A stretch of DNA of 64,000 bases from Planctomycetota bacterium (GTDB taxonomy: Bacteria; Planctomycetota; UBA1135; GCA-002686595). The notes under the pieces are model-generated. The model had not been told where the DNA came from and searched no databases. It saw only the letters and a program-made list of their open reading frames with translations. Positions within the stretch are counted from its first letter, which is position 1. Each line of letters starts with the position of its first letter. Where the stretch lies: NCBI GenBank assembly GCA_030746555.1, contig JASLMK010000066.1, forward strand, positions 80,471 through 144,470. The letters are read 5' to 3'. The position numbers were made by a program, and so were the translations under genes. Shown here piece after piece: positions 51,282 to 60,355 of this stretch.

Positions 51282-53618
51282 TCAGCCGGGGTGCCCCAAC
51301 AGGCGCAGCCGCTCGTCGCGGTCCGCGGCGAAGCGCCGGATGCCCTCGAGGAGGTGGTCGGGGTCGAGGTGCGCCTCGAGTTTGACTTCCTCGACGCTGC
51401 CGCCGGTGCGCCAGCGGTCGTCGTGGTCGGAGCTCATCGCGTAGTGCTCGGCGACCTTGTGCGGCAGCCAGTCGTGCATCAGCCGCCGCGCGCCGTTGGT
51501 GATGACCGTCGAGTCCAGCCAGTCCGGACGGGGCAGGACCGCGTCCCGCGCTTCCCGTTCCTGGCGCTGGAAGAGCTCCCACGAGACGGCCTGCACGATC
51601 TTCACGTTAGGAGCGCTCCCGTCCTCGAAGCGGCTCAAGAGCGCGTAGATCGACTCGGTGGTGCTCGTCCCCTGCACGATCACCGTTCCTTCCTTGGGCC
51701 GGGCGTGGTCGAAGTCGCGCACGATGTAGGCGCCGCGGGCCGCCTCGAGGTGCGAAGGGACACCGAGGGCGCGGCGATTGGGGATCTCGACCGCGGGGCG
51801 CGTCAAGTGCAGGGCGACGATCGGCACGTCGCAGGCGAGGGCCGCGGCGAGGGCGGGCGCCACCTCGTTGTGCTCCCAGGGGTGGAGGTTGATCACCGTG
51901 CCCTCGGGGAAGAGCTGGGTCACGCCCGGCGCGAAGATCCCGAAGTGGGTCCGGCTGTCGTCGGCCGTCTCGGGGCCGGAGTGCCCCGCGACCCAGATGA
52001 CCTTGCCCACCTTCAGGTCACAGTCTTGGGCGAGCTGGCTGAACAGGCGCATCATCCCGTACTTCAGGTAGGAGAACGAGCCGTAGGTCGAGCACGCGCC
52101 CCAATACCCCTCGAACTCCCGCTCGGGGTCGGCGGCGAAGTTCACCGACGCCGCGCCCACGCACAGCCCGGCGTTGGCGAACTCGGTGATCTGTTGAGGC
52201 AGGACGCTCCCGGTGCGGTTGGTGTCGCGCTCGTACCAGCCGAAGCCCTCGAAATCCCCGAAGTCCGCGCCGAAGCCCGAGAGGTTGGTCGAGTCGGCGA
52301 GGTCGGCCGAGCAGGCCAGGACCTGGGGACGGCCGGTGCGCTCGTGGGCCACCGCGTTCACCCAGGCGGCGAAGGTGGCGAAGCCCTGCCGGTTGGGGCG
52401 GCGCTCGCCGGGTTGCGCGAACAGCGCGTCGGGCAGATCGCCGACCGCCAGCCAGGAGCGGTCGCGCGAGAGGCTTGGGCCGCCCCCGCCCGATCCCGCG
52501 TCCTGCTCGGGCACCGAGTCACCGATCTCGACGAGGGTGTCGGCGAGGTACTCGACGAGCTCGACATCACTGCCAAGGACGTCGAAGACCGTCTTGAACC
52601 AGGCCCGAGTCTGTTCCCTGCAGGCCTCCTCGCCGGGGTCGGCCGTGTCGCCGAAACCGTCGAAGCTCACGCCGTACTTGTCCTGGAAGTCACCTCGGCA
52701 GGCCCAGAACAGCTCGGAGTTGCGCTTGTGCACGCCGCCGTGTGAGGCGGCGTCGAAGAGGTGGTAGCCGCGGCCCTTGCGCGTGCGCGCCCACATCATC
52801 CCGGGCCGCCCTTGGGTCTCCTCGGCGTGGACGATCTCGAGCAAAGCCCGCGAGATCGCCTCGTAGTCCTCGCCGTCCTCGGCTCCGGCCACCCGCCAGC
52901 CGTAGGGCTCGAACCACTCGCGCGGCGTCCCAGCACAGACCTCGGAGTTGGCGAAGCGGTCGATGCCGTGGTCGTTCCAGTCGAACAGGTAGACGAGGTT
53001 GTCCAGGCCGAGGCCGAAGGCGGAGTTCTTGACCTCGTGGTGGCAGCCCGCGGAGTGGCCGCCCTCGCCCTCCATGGCGAAGACGCGCACATCGCCCGCG
53101 CCGGCGTGCTTGAGGGCCATCGCCTCGCCCAGGGCCGCCGGCGCGCCGTGACCCGACGGCCCGGTGTTCCACTTGAAGAAGAGCGTCTTGCCCTCCATCT
53201 CCGCGTGCCCCGCGAGGCGTCCGTTGTGGCGCAGCCACAACAGGTCGTCGTCCCAGCGCAGGGCGCGCTCAGCGGCGTTGGGGACGAGGTAGCGCTCGTC
53301 GCCGGTTGCGGCGTAGCGCAGGGCGAGGGCCTCGTTGTAGACCGCCAGCATCGCATAGACCGCCGGACAGGCGTGGCCGGCGACGAGCACGAAACGGTCG
53401 CCGAAGGCTAGCTCGGGGCGCCGCACGTCCCAGCGCATCCCCGCTCCCAGGGTCGAGGCCACCAGCAGGGGCACCTTGGAGCGCGAACCTCCGGGATGGC
53501 CGCTCTGGCGCAGGTTCAGCATCAGATCGATGCACTGGTCGATCAGATCTCCGGTCTTCTCCCAGTGGTGGAAGGCGCGGGAGAGGGATTCGAGATCGGG
53601 CTGGGTCGAGGTCTGCAT
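51282..53618 (-). CDS. tkt: Transketolase
   Basis: 778 residues from the ATG at 53618; the frame continues upstream without family sequence. It transfers two-carbon ketol units in the pentose phosphate pathway using thiamine diphosphate. N-terminal: LNLRQSGHPGGSRSKVPLLV; thiamine-binding FAMEGEGGHSAGCHHEVKNS with the downstream FDWNDHGID; middle GKVIWVAGHSGPETADDSRT; PxxHLTRPAVEIPNR near the C-domain. It is longer than E. coli TktA (663) because of insertions. A -10 box (TATACT, minus strand, 53658-53653) lies 35 bases upstream. Supports entry of salvage-derived ribose into glycolysis. Confidence 0.9.
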   Translation of the reverse strand: MQTSTQPDLESLSRAFHHWEKTGDLIDQCIDLMLNLRQSGHPGGSRSKVPLLVASTLGAGMRWDVRRPELAFGDRFVLVAGHACPAVYAMLAVYNEALALRYAATGDERYLVPNAAERALRWDDDLLWLRHNGRLAGHAEMEGKTLFFKWNTGPSGHGAPAALGEAMALKHAGAGDVRVFAMEGEGGHSAGCHHEVKNSAFGLGLDNLVYLFDWNDHGIDRFANSEVCAGTPREWFEPYGWRVAGAEDGEDYEAISRALLEIVHAEETQGRPGMMWARTRKGRGYHLFDAASHGGVHKRNSELFWACRGDFQDKYGVSFDGFGDTADPGEEACREQTRAWFKTVFDVLGSDVELVEYLADTLVEIGDSVPEQDAGSGGGGPSLSRDRSWLAVGDLPDALFAQPGERRPNRQGFATFAAWVNAVAHERTGRPQVLACSADLADSTNLSGFGADFGDFEGFGWYERDTNRTGSVLPQQITEFANAGLCVGAASVNFAADPEREFEGYWGACSTYGSFSYLKYGMMRLFSQLAQDCDLKVGKVIWVAGHSGPETADDSRTHFGIFAPGVTQLFPEGTVINLHPWEHNEVAPALAAALACDVPIVALHLTRPAVEIPNRRALGVPSHLEAARGAYIVRDFDHARPKEGTVIVQGTSTTESIYALLSRFEDGSAPNVKIVQAVSWELFQRQEREARDAVLPRPDWLDSTVITNGARRLMHDWLPHKVAEHYAMSSDHDDRWRTGGSVEEVKLEAHLDPDHLLEGIRRFAADRDERLRLLGHPG

Positions 53619-53746
53619 GGAGGGCGGGCCGGGAGGGCGGGGCGGACCGTTGAGTATAGCCGCGACCCGGCCCGCGCCTCCCGCGGACCTCGCGGTGCAC
53701 AACGGCAGCGGGACCGGGTACGCTTGCGGAGCCAGGCCGACCATCC

Positions 53747-54406
53747 ATGTTGCTCCCGTCGATCTTGCTCGCCCTCCCCCTTGCCGCGGCGCTCGCTGCC
53801 GCGCCGCAGGACGAAGCGATCCCGCGCCAGGATCAGGCACCGCCCCCCATCCCGATGTGACCGGGCTGACCGGGTGAGGGCGCCCCCGTGTGGGGAGCCG
53901 GCGAGATCCAGGACGGCCGCTGGAGCCTGACCGGGCGCTTCGTCCTGGTCGACTCCGACCGCTCGCCGGTCGAGTTTTCCCTAACCCACCGCCTGCGAGA
54001 CGACCTGCAGATCGGCATCGAGTACGACGCCGAGGAGGGCCAGCTCTTCCCCTTGGTCAACTGGCGCTTGGTCGACGCCGAGGGAGCCCGGCCGGCTCTG
54101 GCGCTGGGTGTCAGCTCTGCCTGGCCGTCGCGCGAGGTCGACGGCAGCGCCCTGTTCGTCACCGCGGCCCGCCACCTCGGGGAAGGGCTCAGCGCGAGCG
54201 TGAGCCTGTCCTGGGGCCTCGAGGACGAGCGGCTGCGCGTGCCCGCCAGCCTCTCCTACTCCCTCGGCGACTCCGCCTCGGCCATGGTGCTCTACGACGG
54301 CGACAACGCCCATCCCATGCTGACCTTCCGCGGAGGCTCCCTCAGCACGTCGCTGATCCTCATGGGTGGCACGGACCCGACGATCTCCCTCTCCTGGGGT
54401 TTCTGA
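53747..54406 (+). pseudogene. Secreted beta-strand protein broken by two in-frame UGA codons
   Basis: A signal peptide (LLPSILLALPLAAALAAA) starts at ATG 53747 and runs to QAPPPIPM, where UGA (53858-53860) stops it. Three codons later a second UGA follows (53864-53866... reading CCG GGC TGA), then the same frame continues, from GTG 53888, as a beta-rich protein of 172 residues (WSLTGRFVLVDSDRSPVEFS ... TDPTISLSWGF, ending in Phe as barrel proteins do). The stops lie in a 9-base tandem repeat (TGACCGGGC, TGACCGGGT). This could be a disrupted gene, recoding, or a sequencing error. No other frame gives a better join. Confidence 0.6.
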
Positions 54407-54456
54407 GCGGGAGCCGTCTCCCGAGCCGGCGGAACGGGGCCCTCCCGGCCCACGGC

Positions 54457-55629
54457 CTACTCCTCCCAGAAGCGCGATAGGCGCGCGAGGGCGGCCTGGG
54501 TGTCGTAGTTCTTCAGGCCCAGGCGGTAGGAGCGGAAGAGGCTGCGCAGGGCCGTGCGCTCGCCTTCGTCGGGGAGCTCGGCGTGCTCGAGCACCGGCAG
54601 GATGGAGCGCCACAACCTCCCGCGCAATCGCCACGACATGTGCGTCTCGCTGGCGCTGGCCAGGGCGTTGACCGCCAGGGCGACGCGCACGTCCACATCC
54701 TCCTCGTGGCGCAGGCGGCGCAGCAGGCGTGAGACCGCCGCATTGGAGTACAGCTTCCAGGTTCCCTTGGCCGCGGCCATGCGCTGGGCGGGGTCCTCGC
54801 CGGCGAGCCGCTCCTCGAGCCACTCTATGGGCGTGTCCTCACGAAGCGTGCGCTCGAGCCGGCGCCGGGCCTCGGCCACCGGATCGCCCTCCTCCTCGAA
54901 GCGCGCCAGGAGCGCCTCCCAGTCGAGGGAACCCAGCTCGCGGTGGAGGTCGAAGACGATCGCCCAGCCGACGAAGTGCACCAGGACGTTCTCGCGCAGG
55001 CTGTGGTCGTGGGCGGGGGTGATGGCCAACAGTTGGGAGAGCTCCTCGTCGGAGAGGCTCTCCTCTCGGAGCTCGCGCCAGGGCCAGCAGGCCAGGCCGT
55101 CGACCACCCAGCGATTACCGAACACCGCACCATCGCCGAGCAGGGTCGCCAGGCCTTCCTCGAACCACAGGGGGACAGCGCGCCCTTCCTGGGCCAGGCG
55201 GGCGTGGACGAGCTCGTGGGCCACCGTACCCGTGTCGGCGGCGCCGACGAAGACGCCGGAGGGTTCGAACGGGCCTCCGGAGGTGCGGGCGTGGAAGGCG
55301 CGCACCCGCGCGGGACCGATGCCGGGAATCTCCTGCAGGGCGCCGTCGGTGCCGTGGCGAATCTCGCCACGGTTGCCGCTGCTCATCTCGACCCCGCCGT
55401 CCCAGGCGTGGACCCGCACGTGGTCCGTGAAGGTCCCGATCAGCTCCGCGACGGCCTCGAAGGCGCGGTCGACGACCTGCCGGTACTCGGCCACCTCGAC
55501 CGGGGCGTCGTCTTGGACGTACAGGCTCCAGCCGTGGAACTCGCCAGCCTGCTGCCAGGTCGTGCAGCCGGCGAGCAGGAGGCCGAAGGCGAGCAGGGCA
55601 GAGCGGAGGCGTCGCAGAGGGGTGCGCAT
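54457..55629 (-). CDS. Gluzincin metalloprotease-like lipoprotein
   Basis: 390 residues. A lipobox ends at Cys22 (LLLAGC). The HExxH zinc motif is in TVAHELVHARLAQEG (about 137-141) and the third ligand in WFEEGLATLLGD, 22 residues on, the arrangement of gluzincin peptidases including DUF1570-type planctomycete proteins. The C-terminal third is helical with repeated Leu/Arg. It is therefore a membrane-anchored periplasmic peptidase candidate. A -10 (TATGAT, minus strand near 55660) precedes it. No substrate is known. Confidence 0.75.
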   Translation of the reverse strand: MRTPLRRLRSALLAFGLLLAGCTTWQQAGEFHGWSLYVQDDAPVEVAEYRQVVDRAFEAVAELIGTFTDHVRVHAWDGGVEMSSGNRGEIRHGTDGALQEIPGIGPARVRAFHARTSGGPFEPSGVFVGAADTGTVAHELVHARLAQEGRAVPLWFEEGLATLLGDGAVFGNRWVVDGLACWPWRELREESLSDEELSQLLAITPAHDHSLRENVLVHFVGWAIVFDLHRELGSLDWEALLARFEEEGDPVAEARRRLERTLREDTPIEWLEERLAGEDPAQRMAAAKGTWKLYSNAAVSRLLRRLRHEEDVDVRVALAVNALASASETHMSWRLRGRLWRSILPVLEHAELPDEGERTALRSLFRSYRLGLKNYDTQAALARLSRFWEE

Positions 55630-55779
55630 GGGTCAGCCCGAGGGCGTATTCGCTATCATAGACCCAAAGCCCGATCCTGCGGGCAGGGTTCTTCCCGCTC
55701 GAAATCGCTCCCCTACACTCCCCCCCAGTCCCCGACGAACCTGTGATCCACGGCCGCGCGGCGGCCGCGGAGGACACCG

Positions 55780-56007
55780 ATGGCCGACTTCCGATTGGAG
55801 CTCGACGCTCCCAACAACATCGTCATGGTGATGGTCACCGAGGACGACGGATCAGAGCACGACTACCAGTTTGACTTCGATCCCCGGACGGGGCGCTGGG
55901 AGTTCGCCGAGCGGGACCTGCTCGAGCGGGACTTCGGCGAGGAGTGGTGCGAGGAGTTCGAGGCGGCTGTGGCGAGGATGATCGCCGGCGCGGTGAGCGG
56001 CGACTGA
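55780..56007 (+). CDS. Small acidic protein, DFGEE family member 2
   Basis: 75 residues; a good ribosome site (GGAGG) lies nine bases before the ATG. Its core YQFDFDPRTGRWEFAERDLL followed by RDFGEEWCEEFEA matches the protein at 31398-31637. A strand-rich N-terminus (IVMVMVTEDDG) is followed by an amphipathic helix. It ends six bases before deoB, so it is probably co-transcribed with the nucleoside salvage genes. Function unknown. Confidence 0.7.
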   Translation: MADFRLELDAPNNIVMVMVTEDDGSEHDYQFDFDPRTGRWEFAERDLLERDFGEEWCEEFEAAVARMIAGAVSGD

Positions 56008-56013
56008 GGCGGC

Positions 56014-57189
56014 GTGCGGCGCGTCTTCCTGCTCGTCCTCGATTCCCTCGGCGTGGGGGCCTTGCCCGACGCCGGGCGCTTCGGCGACGGCGGCGCCCAC
56101 ACCCTCGATCACCTCGTCGAGGCGGCCGGCGGCCTCGACGCGCCTCGACTGGTGGCGCTCGGCCTGGGCTGCGTGCCCGGCGTCACCGCCCTGCCGCGGC
56201 CCGCGACTGCGGAGGGCGCTTTCGGGCGCTGCCGCGAGCTCTCCGTGGGCAAGGACACCTCGACCGGCCACTGGGAGATGATGGGCTGCCCCCTCGACGA
56301 GGCCTTCCCCGTCTTCCCCGACGGGTTCCCCGCCGAGATCATCGATCCGTGGCTCGAGCGCTGCGGCCTGCCGGGGGTGCTGGCGAACCGCGCTGCCTCG
56401 GGGACGGCGGTCATCGAGGAGCTCGGCGCCGAGCACCTCTCCAGCGGCAAGCCGATCGTCTACACCAGCGCCGACAGCGTCTTCCAGGTCGCCGCCCACG
56501 AGGAGGCCTTCGGCTTGGAGCGACTGGACGAGGTCTGCACGGTGGCGCGCGAGCTCCTCGTCCCCCTGGGCGTGGGGCGCGTCATCTCGCGCCCCTTTGT
56601 CGGCGAGCCGGGTTCCTTCCGGCGCACCTACAACCGCCACGATTACTCCCTGGAGCCGCCGCGCGAGACGAGCTTGGATCGGCTCACGGCGGCGGGCGTG
56701 CCCGTGGTGGGCGTGGGCAAGATCGCCGACATCTTCGCCGGCCGGGGCGTCGCCGAGTCGATCCACACCGAGGGCAATGACGACGGCATGGCGCGGACCA
56801 TCGAGCTCGCGCGCTCGCTCGAGCGCGGCCTGGTGTTCAACAACCTCGTGGACTTCGACATGCTCTACGGCCATCGCCGCGACCCGGCGGGCTACCGGCG
56901 CGCCCTGGAGCGCTTCGACTCCCAGCTCGTGGCCTTGGAGCGCGAGCTCGACGCGGGTGATCTGGTGCTTTTGACCGCCGATCACGGCAACGACCCGACG
57001 CACGCGGCCTCCACCGACCACACCCGTGAGTTCGTCCCGATCCTCGCCTGCGGTCCGGCGATCGCTCGCGGCGTGGACCTGGGGACGCGCGACTCGATGG
57101 CCGACATCGGCGCGACGGTGGAGGAGGCCTTGGGCCTTCCGCCCGCCGGTCCGGGCGTGTCGTTCTTCGGCGCTCTGAGGGGCGGCTGA
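56014..57189 (+). CDS. deoB: Phosphopentomutase
   Basis: 391 residues from GTG. It converts ribose-1-phosphate to ribose-5-phosphate (and the deoxy forms). Alkaline-phosphatase-like fold: RRVFLLVLDSLGVGALPDA with the metal Asp, GKDTSTGHWEMMG with the catalytic Thr, TADHGNDPTHAASTDHTRE with His/Asp metal ligands. Length is normal (about 390-410). Its stop overlaps the deoA start (TGATG), so the two are coupled. Confidence 0.95.
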   Translation: MRRVFLLVLDSLGVGALPDAGRFGDGGAHTLDHLVEAAGGLDAPRLVALGLGCVPGVTALPRPATAEGAFGRCRELSVGKDTSTGHWEMMGCPLDEAFPVFPDGFPAEIIDPWLERCGLPGVLANRAASGTAVIEELGAEHLSSGKPIVYTSADSVFQVAAHEEAFGLERLDEVCTVARELLVPLGVGRVISRPFVGEPGSFRRTYNRHDYSLEPPRETSLDRLTAAGVPVVGVGKIADIFAGRGVAESIHTEGNDDGMARTIELARSLERGLVFNNLVDFDMLYGHRRDPAGYRRALERFDSQLVALERELDAGDLVLLTADHGNDPTHAASTDHTREFVPILACGPAIARGVDLGTRDSMADIGATVEEALGLPPAGPGVSFFGALRGG

Positions 57190-58493
57190 TGGACTTCCCC
57201 GCCCTGTTGGCCGCCAAACGCTCGGGCGCCGCGCTCTCCGACGGCCAGATCCGCGACTTCATGGGCGCCTACGTCGCAGGGCGCCTGGGCGACGACGACG
57301 CCGAGGCGCTCCTGCGCGAGATCTTCGAGCACGGAATGGAGGAAGCCGAGCTCGTGGCCTGGACCGACGCGATGCTGCGCTCGGGGGCGACGCTCGAGCG
57401 CCGCGAGGGTTCGGTGGCGCGCGTCGACAAGCACTCTACCGGAGGCGTCGGCGACAAGGTCTCGATCCCCCTCGCGCCGGCCGTCGCCGCCTGTGGAGCG
57501 ATGGTGCCGATGATCTCCGGGCGCGGCCTCGGTCACACCGGCGGAACTCTCGACAAGCTCGAGGCGATCCCCGGCCTTCGAACCGAGCTCTCCGAGGAGC
57601 GTCTGGCCGCGGTCCTCGACGAGACGGGCATGGTGTTCGCGGCCCAGACGCCCGAGCTGGTTCCGGCCGATCGCAAGCTCTATCGCTTGCGCGACGCCAC
57701 CGGCCTGGTGGCCTCGATCCCCTTGATCGCGAGCTCGATCATGAGCAAGAAGCTCGCGGAGGGCCTCGACGGCCTCGTGTTGGACGTGAAGTTCGGCAGC
57801 GGCGCGTTCCTCCCCGATCCCGACGCCGGGGCGGAGTTGGCGCGCACGATGATCTCCCTGGGCGAGCGCCTGGGCGTGCGGACCTGTGCCTTCCAGACCT
57901 CGATGGCCCAGCCGCTGGGCGCGGCCTGCGGGCACGCCTTGGAGATCGCCGAGAGCTTCGACTGCCTGGCCGGTGGCGGGCCCGACGACCTCGCCGCCCT
58001 CGTGCGCCTGTTCGGCGGCGAGATGCTGGTCCAGGCCGGGACCGCGTCGTCGGCGGCCGAGGGCGGCGAGCGCATCGCCGCCGCCCTGGAGGACGGCAGC
58101 GCCCGCGAGGTGATGTGTCGCGTCATCGAGGCCCAGGGTGGCGATCCGCGCTGCGTGGACGACACCTCCCTGCTCCCCTCGGTCCCCGACGTGGAGCGCA
58201 TCGAGGCTCCCGCCGACGGGACGATCCGCTTCACCGACACCAGCGCCGTGGGGCGTGCCGTACTGGAACTCGGCGGTGGCCGTCGCGAACGGACCGACGA
58301 GGTAGACATGGCGGTCGGCGTTCGCTGGCACCGCAAGGGCGGCGAGTGTGTACGTCGCGGCGAGGTGATCGCCGAGGTCTTCCACCGCGCGGGCGCGGGC
58401 CTGGAGCACGCCTGCGCGCTCCTGGGCGACGCCGTGGCCGTTGGCGAGCCCGCCGAGCAGCCGGGGCTCGTGCTCGCGCGCCTGGACGCCTGA
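57189..58493 (+). CDS. deoA: Thymidine/pyrimidine-nucleoside phosphorylase
   Basis: 434 residues. It splits pyrimidine nucleosides with phosphate to base and (deoxy)ribose-1-phosphate, the substrate of DeoB. The family signature is seen as SGRGLGHTGGTLDKLEAIPG. Other marks are VARVDKHSTGGVGDKVS (phosphate and base contacts), LIASSIMSKKLAEGLDGLVL (the K-K motif) and VKFGSGAF. Size is right for DeoA/Pdp. The stop abuts the convergent cytochrome gene (TGATCA), so transcription from both sides meets there. Confidence 0.94.
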   Translation: MDFPALLAAKRSGAALSDGQIRDFMGAYVAGRLGDDDAEALLREIFEHGMEEAELVAWTDAMLRSGATLERREGSVARVDKHSTGGVGDKVSIPLAPAVAACGAMVPMISGRGLGHTGGTLDKLEAIPGLRTELSEERLAAVLDETGMVFAAQTPELVPADRKLYRLRDATGLVASIPLIASSIMSKKLAEGLDGLVLDVKFGSGAFLPDPDAGAELARTMISLGERLGVRTCAFQTSMAQPLGAACGHALEIAESFDCLAGGGPDDLAALVRLFGGEMLVQAGTASSAAEGGERIAAALEDGSAREVMCRVIEAQGGDPRCVDDTSLLPSVPDVERIEAPADGTIRFTDTSAVGRAVLELGGGRRERTDEVDMAVGVRWHRKGGECVRRGEVIAEVFHRAGAGLEHACALLGDAVAVGEPAEQPGLVLARLDA

Positions 58494-60140
58494 TCAGGGC
58501 AGGAGGAGCTCCTCGCTCGTGATCTCGATCGGCGCACACTTGTTCGTCTGCAGCCACAACCGGTAGAGCGTCTCGCCCCAGTGGTTGGTGACGTTTCCGT
58601 CGCGCAGGGCCTCGATGTAGTGGCGCGTGACGGTCTGGTAGTACAGCGTCGCCACGGCCCGCGCGGCGCCCGCGGGCAGGTCGAAGCGCGTATCGTCCCA
58701 GTGCTGGCCGTCTGCGTACGCCGCCCCGACAACCGGAGCCCCCGCGTCTTCGAAGCGTCGGTTGGTGAAGCCGCGCGGTGGGATGCGGTTGTCCTTCTCG
58801 ATCGTGTCGGCGAGGGCCATGTGGGTCGTCACGCCCTCGGGCAGCCCGGTTGCGGCGGCCGCCTGCGCCGAGAGGCCGACGTGCATCTCGTAGACCTTGG
58901 TGGTGTCGGCGTCGAGGTGCGCCGTGTCGTAGTCATAGTGGCCGTACTCGACGAGCAACTCGCCTTGATCGTCGAAGACCTTCACGTTGAGGAAGATCCG
59001 GCGGCCTTCGATGTGTCCGGTGGGGATCTTGTGTCCGGTCTGGTTGATGACGCGCACCATGAGCTGGTCGGCGCCGGCCGACAGCTCGAGGGTCGCGGCC
59101 CGCTCGACCATCTCGATCGCCTTCTGGCGGCCCACCGCGATGGCCGCGGGATCGACGGCGGGATCGTCAGCATACAGGAGGCCGATGATCTCCAGCACCC
59201 AGGCCGACGCCCCGGCGAACTCGTGCTTGGCCAGATCGGTGCGCACCGGCCCCCAGCTGGCTCCTTGGGCCTCGACCTTGGGCATGTGGCAGTCCTGGCA
59301 CGAGCTGACGACGCCGCCACCCTCTCCCCCGAACAGGCCGCCCATGTCGACTCCGCCGTTGGCGAAGGCGGAGAGCTTCCACTCGCTGTAGGTGCGCTCG
59401 AGGGGGAACTGCTGCCAAGGGTCCTCGCTCGGCGTGGGCGCGTCCAGGCCGTTGTAGGTGTAGGTCCCGTCGGGCTGGCGCGTGACCGCGAGGTTGCCGA
59501 CGTCGTGGCAGGTCCCGCACATGTCTCCGTCGCGGTGGAAGGGCGAGTGGATGTTCGCGTGGGGCCCGTTGGAGTCGGCGTAGGGGCCGCGGATCTTCCC
59601 TTCATGGTCGAGGACGAACATCGAGTTGGCGTAGTGGCCGGGGACCGCGTCGAGGGTCGAGAGCGTGTCGACGTCCTCGGGCGGGCTGCTGCCGGGGTCG
59701 AAGATCGGATCGACCATCGCGTGGCAGAAGTGACAGCTCACGCCGTCGCGGTCGAACTCGTCAATGCTCGTCCCGCTGGGGTCGTAGGCGTGGCCGGAGA
59801 CGAAGGTGTTGGGCACGTGGCAGCGCATGCAGTAGTAGCCGACGTTGGCCACGTCCTGGTTGGCGTTGGTCATCTGCGCCCAGAAGAGGGGATCGCGCCC
59901 GGCCTGGGCCATCAGGCTCCCCTCCCAGGTGTCGTGCGGCGCGTTCTCGCTGTCGTAGTCGCCGTGGCAGGACACGCACGAGTTCGAGTCGAAGATCACC
60001 GACGGACCCACCTGACCGGCGTGGGTGCCCGAGAGCACGAAGTCCCGCAAGCTCATGTCGAAGAGCGCACCCAAAGCGACGGTCGCGAGGGCGCAGGCGG
60101 ACAGGACGGCGAGAGGCCGCCGGAAGGAATGAAGTCTCAT
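58494..60140 (-). CDS. Secreted five-heme cytochrome c
   Basis: 548 residues from ATG 60140; a TTG two codons upstream is possible. An N-terminal signal (RRPLAVLSACALATVALGAL) targets the periplasm. Five CxxCH heme sites are visible: CVSCH (55), CMRCH (104), CHFCH (136), CGTCH and CQDCH in the first 300 residues. The C-terminal part is beta-rich, with no further hemes (TLELSAGADQLMVRVINQTG). Multiheme cytochromes of this sort move electrons in nitrogen, metal or sulphur respiration; no specific family could be named. It sits within the nucleoside cluster on the opposite strand. Confidence 0.85.
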   Translation of the reverse strand: MRLHSFRRPLAVLSACALATVALGALFDMSLRDFVLSGTHAGQVGPSVIFDSNSCVSCHGDYDSENAPHDTWEGSLMAQAGRDPLFWAQMTNANQDVANVGYYCMRCHVPNTFVSGHAYDPSGTSIDEFDRDGVSCHFCHAMVDPIFDPGSSPPEDVDTLSTLDAVPGHYANSMFVLDHEGKIRGPYADSNGPHANIHSPFHRDGDMCGTCHDVGNLAVTRQPDGTYTYNGLDAPTPSEDPWQQFPLERTYSEWKLSAFANGGVDMGGLFGGEGGGVVSSCQDCHMPKVEAQGASWGPVRTDLAKHEFAGASAWVLEIIGLLYADDPAVDPAAIAVGRQKAIEMVERAATLELSAGADQLMVRVINQTGHKIPTGHIEGRRIFLNVKVFDDQGELLVEYGHYDYDTAHLDADTTKVYEMHVGLSAQAAAATGLPEGVTTHMALADTIEKDNRIPPRGFTNRRFEDAGAPVVGAAYADGQHWDDTRFDLPAGAARAVATLYYQTVTRHYIEALRDGNVTNHWGETLYRLWLQTNKCAPIEITSEELLLP

Positions 60141-60193
60141 GGACAAGGCTCCCGGGCCCGCGGCGGCGGCCGTTCAAAGGATCTATGGGTTGC

Positions 60194-60199
60194 TTTATA
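60194..60199 (-). promoter_or_regulatory. Candidate -10 box of the cytochrome gene
   Basis: On the minus strand TATAAA lies 54 bases before the ATG at 60140 and after the terminator-like hairpin at 60230-60259. No clear -35. Confidence 0.35.
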
Positions 60200-60229
60200 C
60201 AGGGTACTCCCGCGGCCGGGTCGGGGGGG

Positions 60230-60259
60230 AAAAAACCGCCGGGACCTCCCGCCCGGCGG
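60230..60259 (-). terminator. Intrinsic terminator on the minus strand upstream of the cytochrome gene
   Basis: CCGCCGGG (60236-60243) pairs with CCCGGCGG (60252-60259) around an eight-base loop. Read on the minus strand the hairpin is followed by six T (60235-60230). It lies about 90 bases before the cytochrome start, so it would either insulate this gene from antisense transcription or, if a promoter lies beyond it, act as an attenuator. Confidence 0.55.
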
Positions 60260-60355
60260 CCGCCCCTCCCCCCCGGTCGCCCTTGCACCCTTTCCCCCGC
60301 GAAGGTGTGATGCTCCCCGCCGTCGGGGTGGCCTCTCGCCCGCGGCGGACCAGCG

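Noticed and set aside
53858..53866. Selenocysteine recoding at the two UGA codons
   Set aside because: Two UGAs within three codons, in a tandem repeat, in a non-redox protein, with no visible SECIS-like hairpin; disruption or sequence error is more likely.
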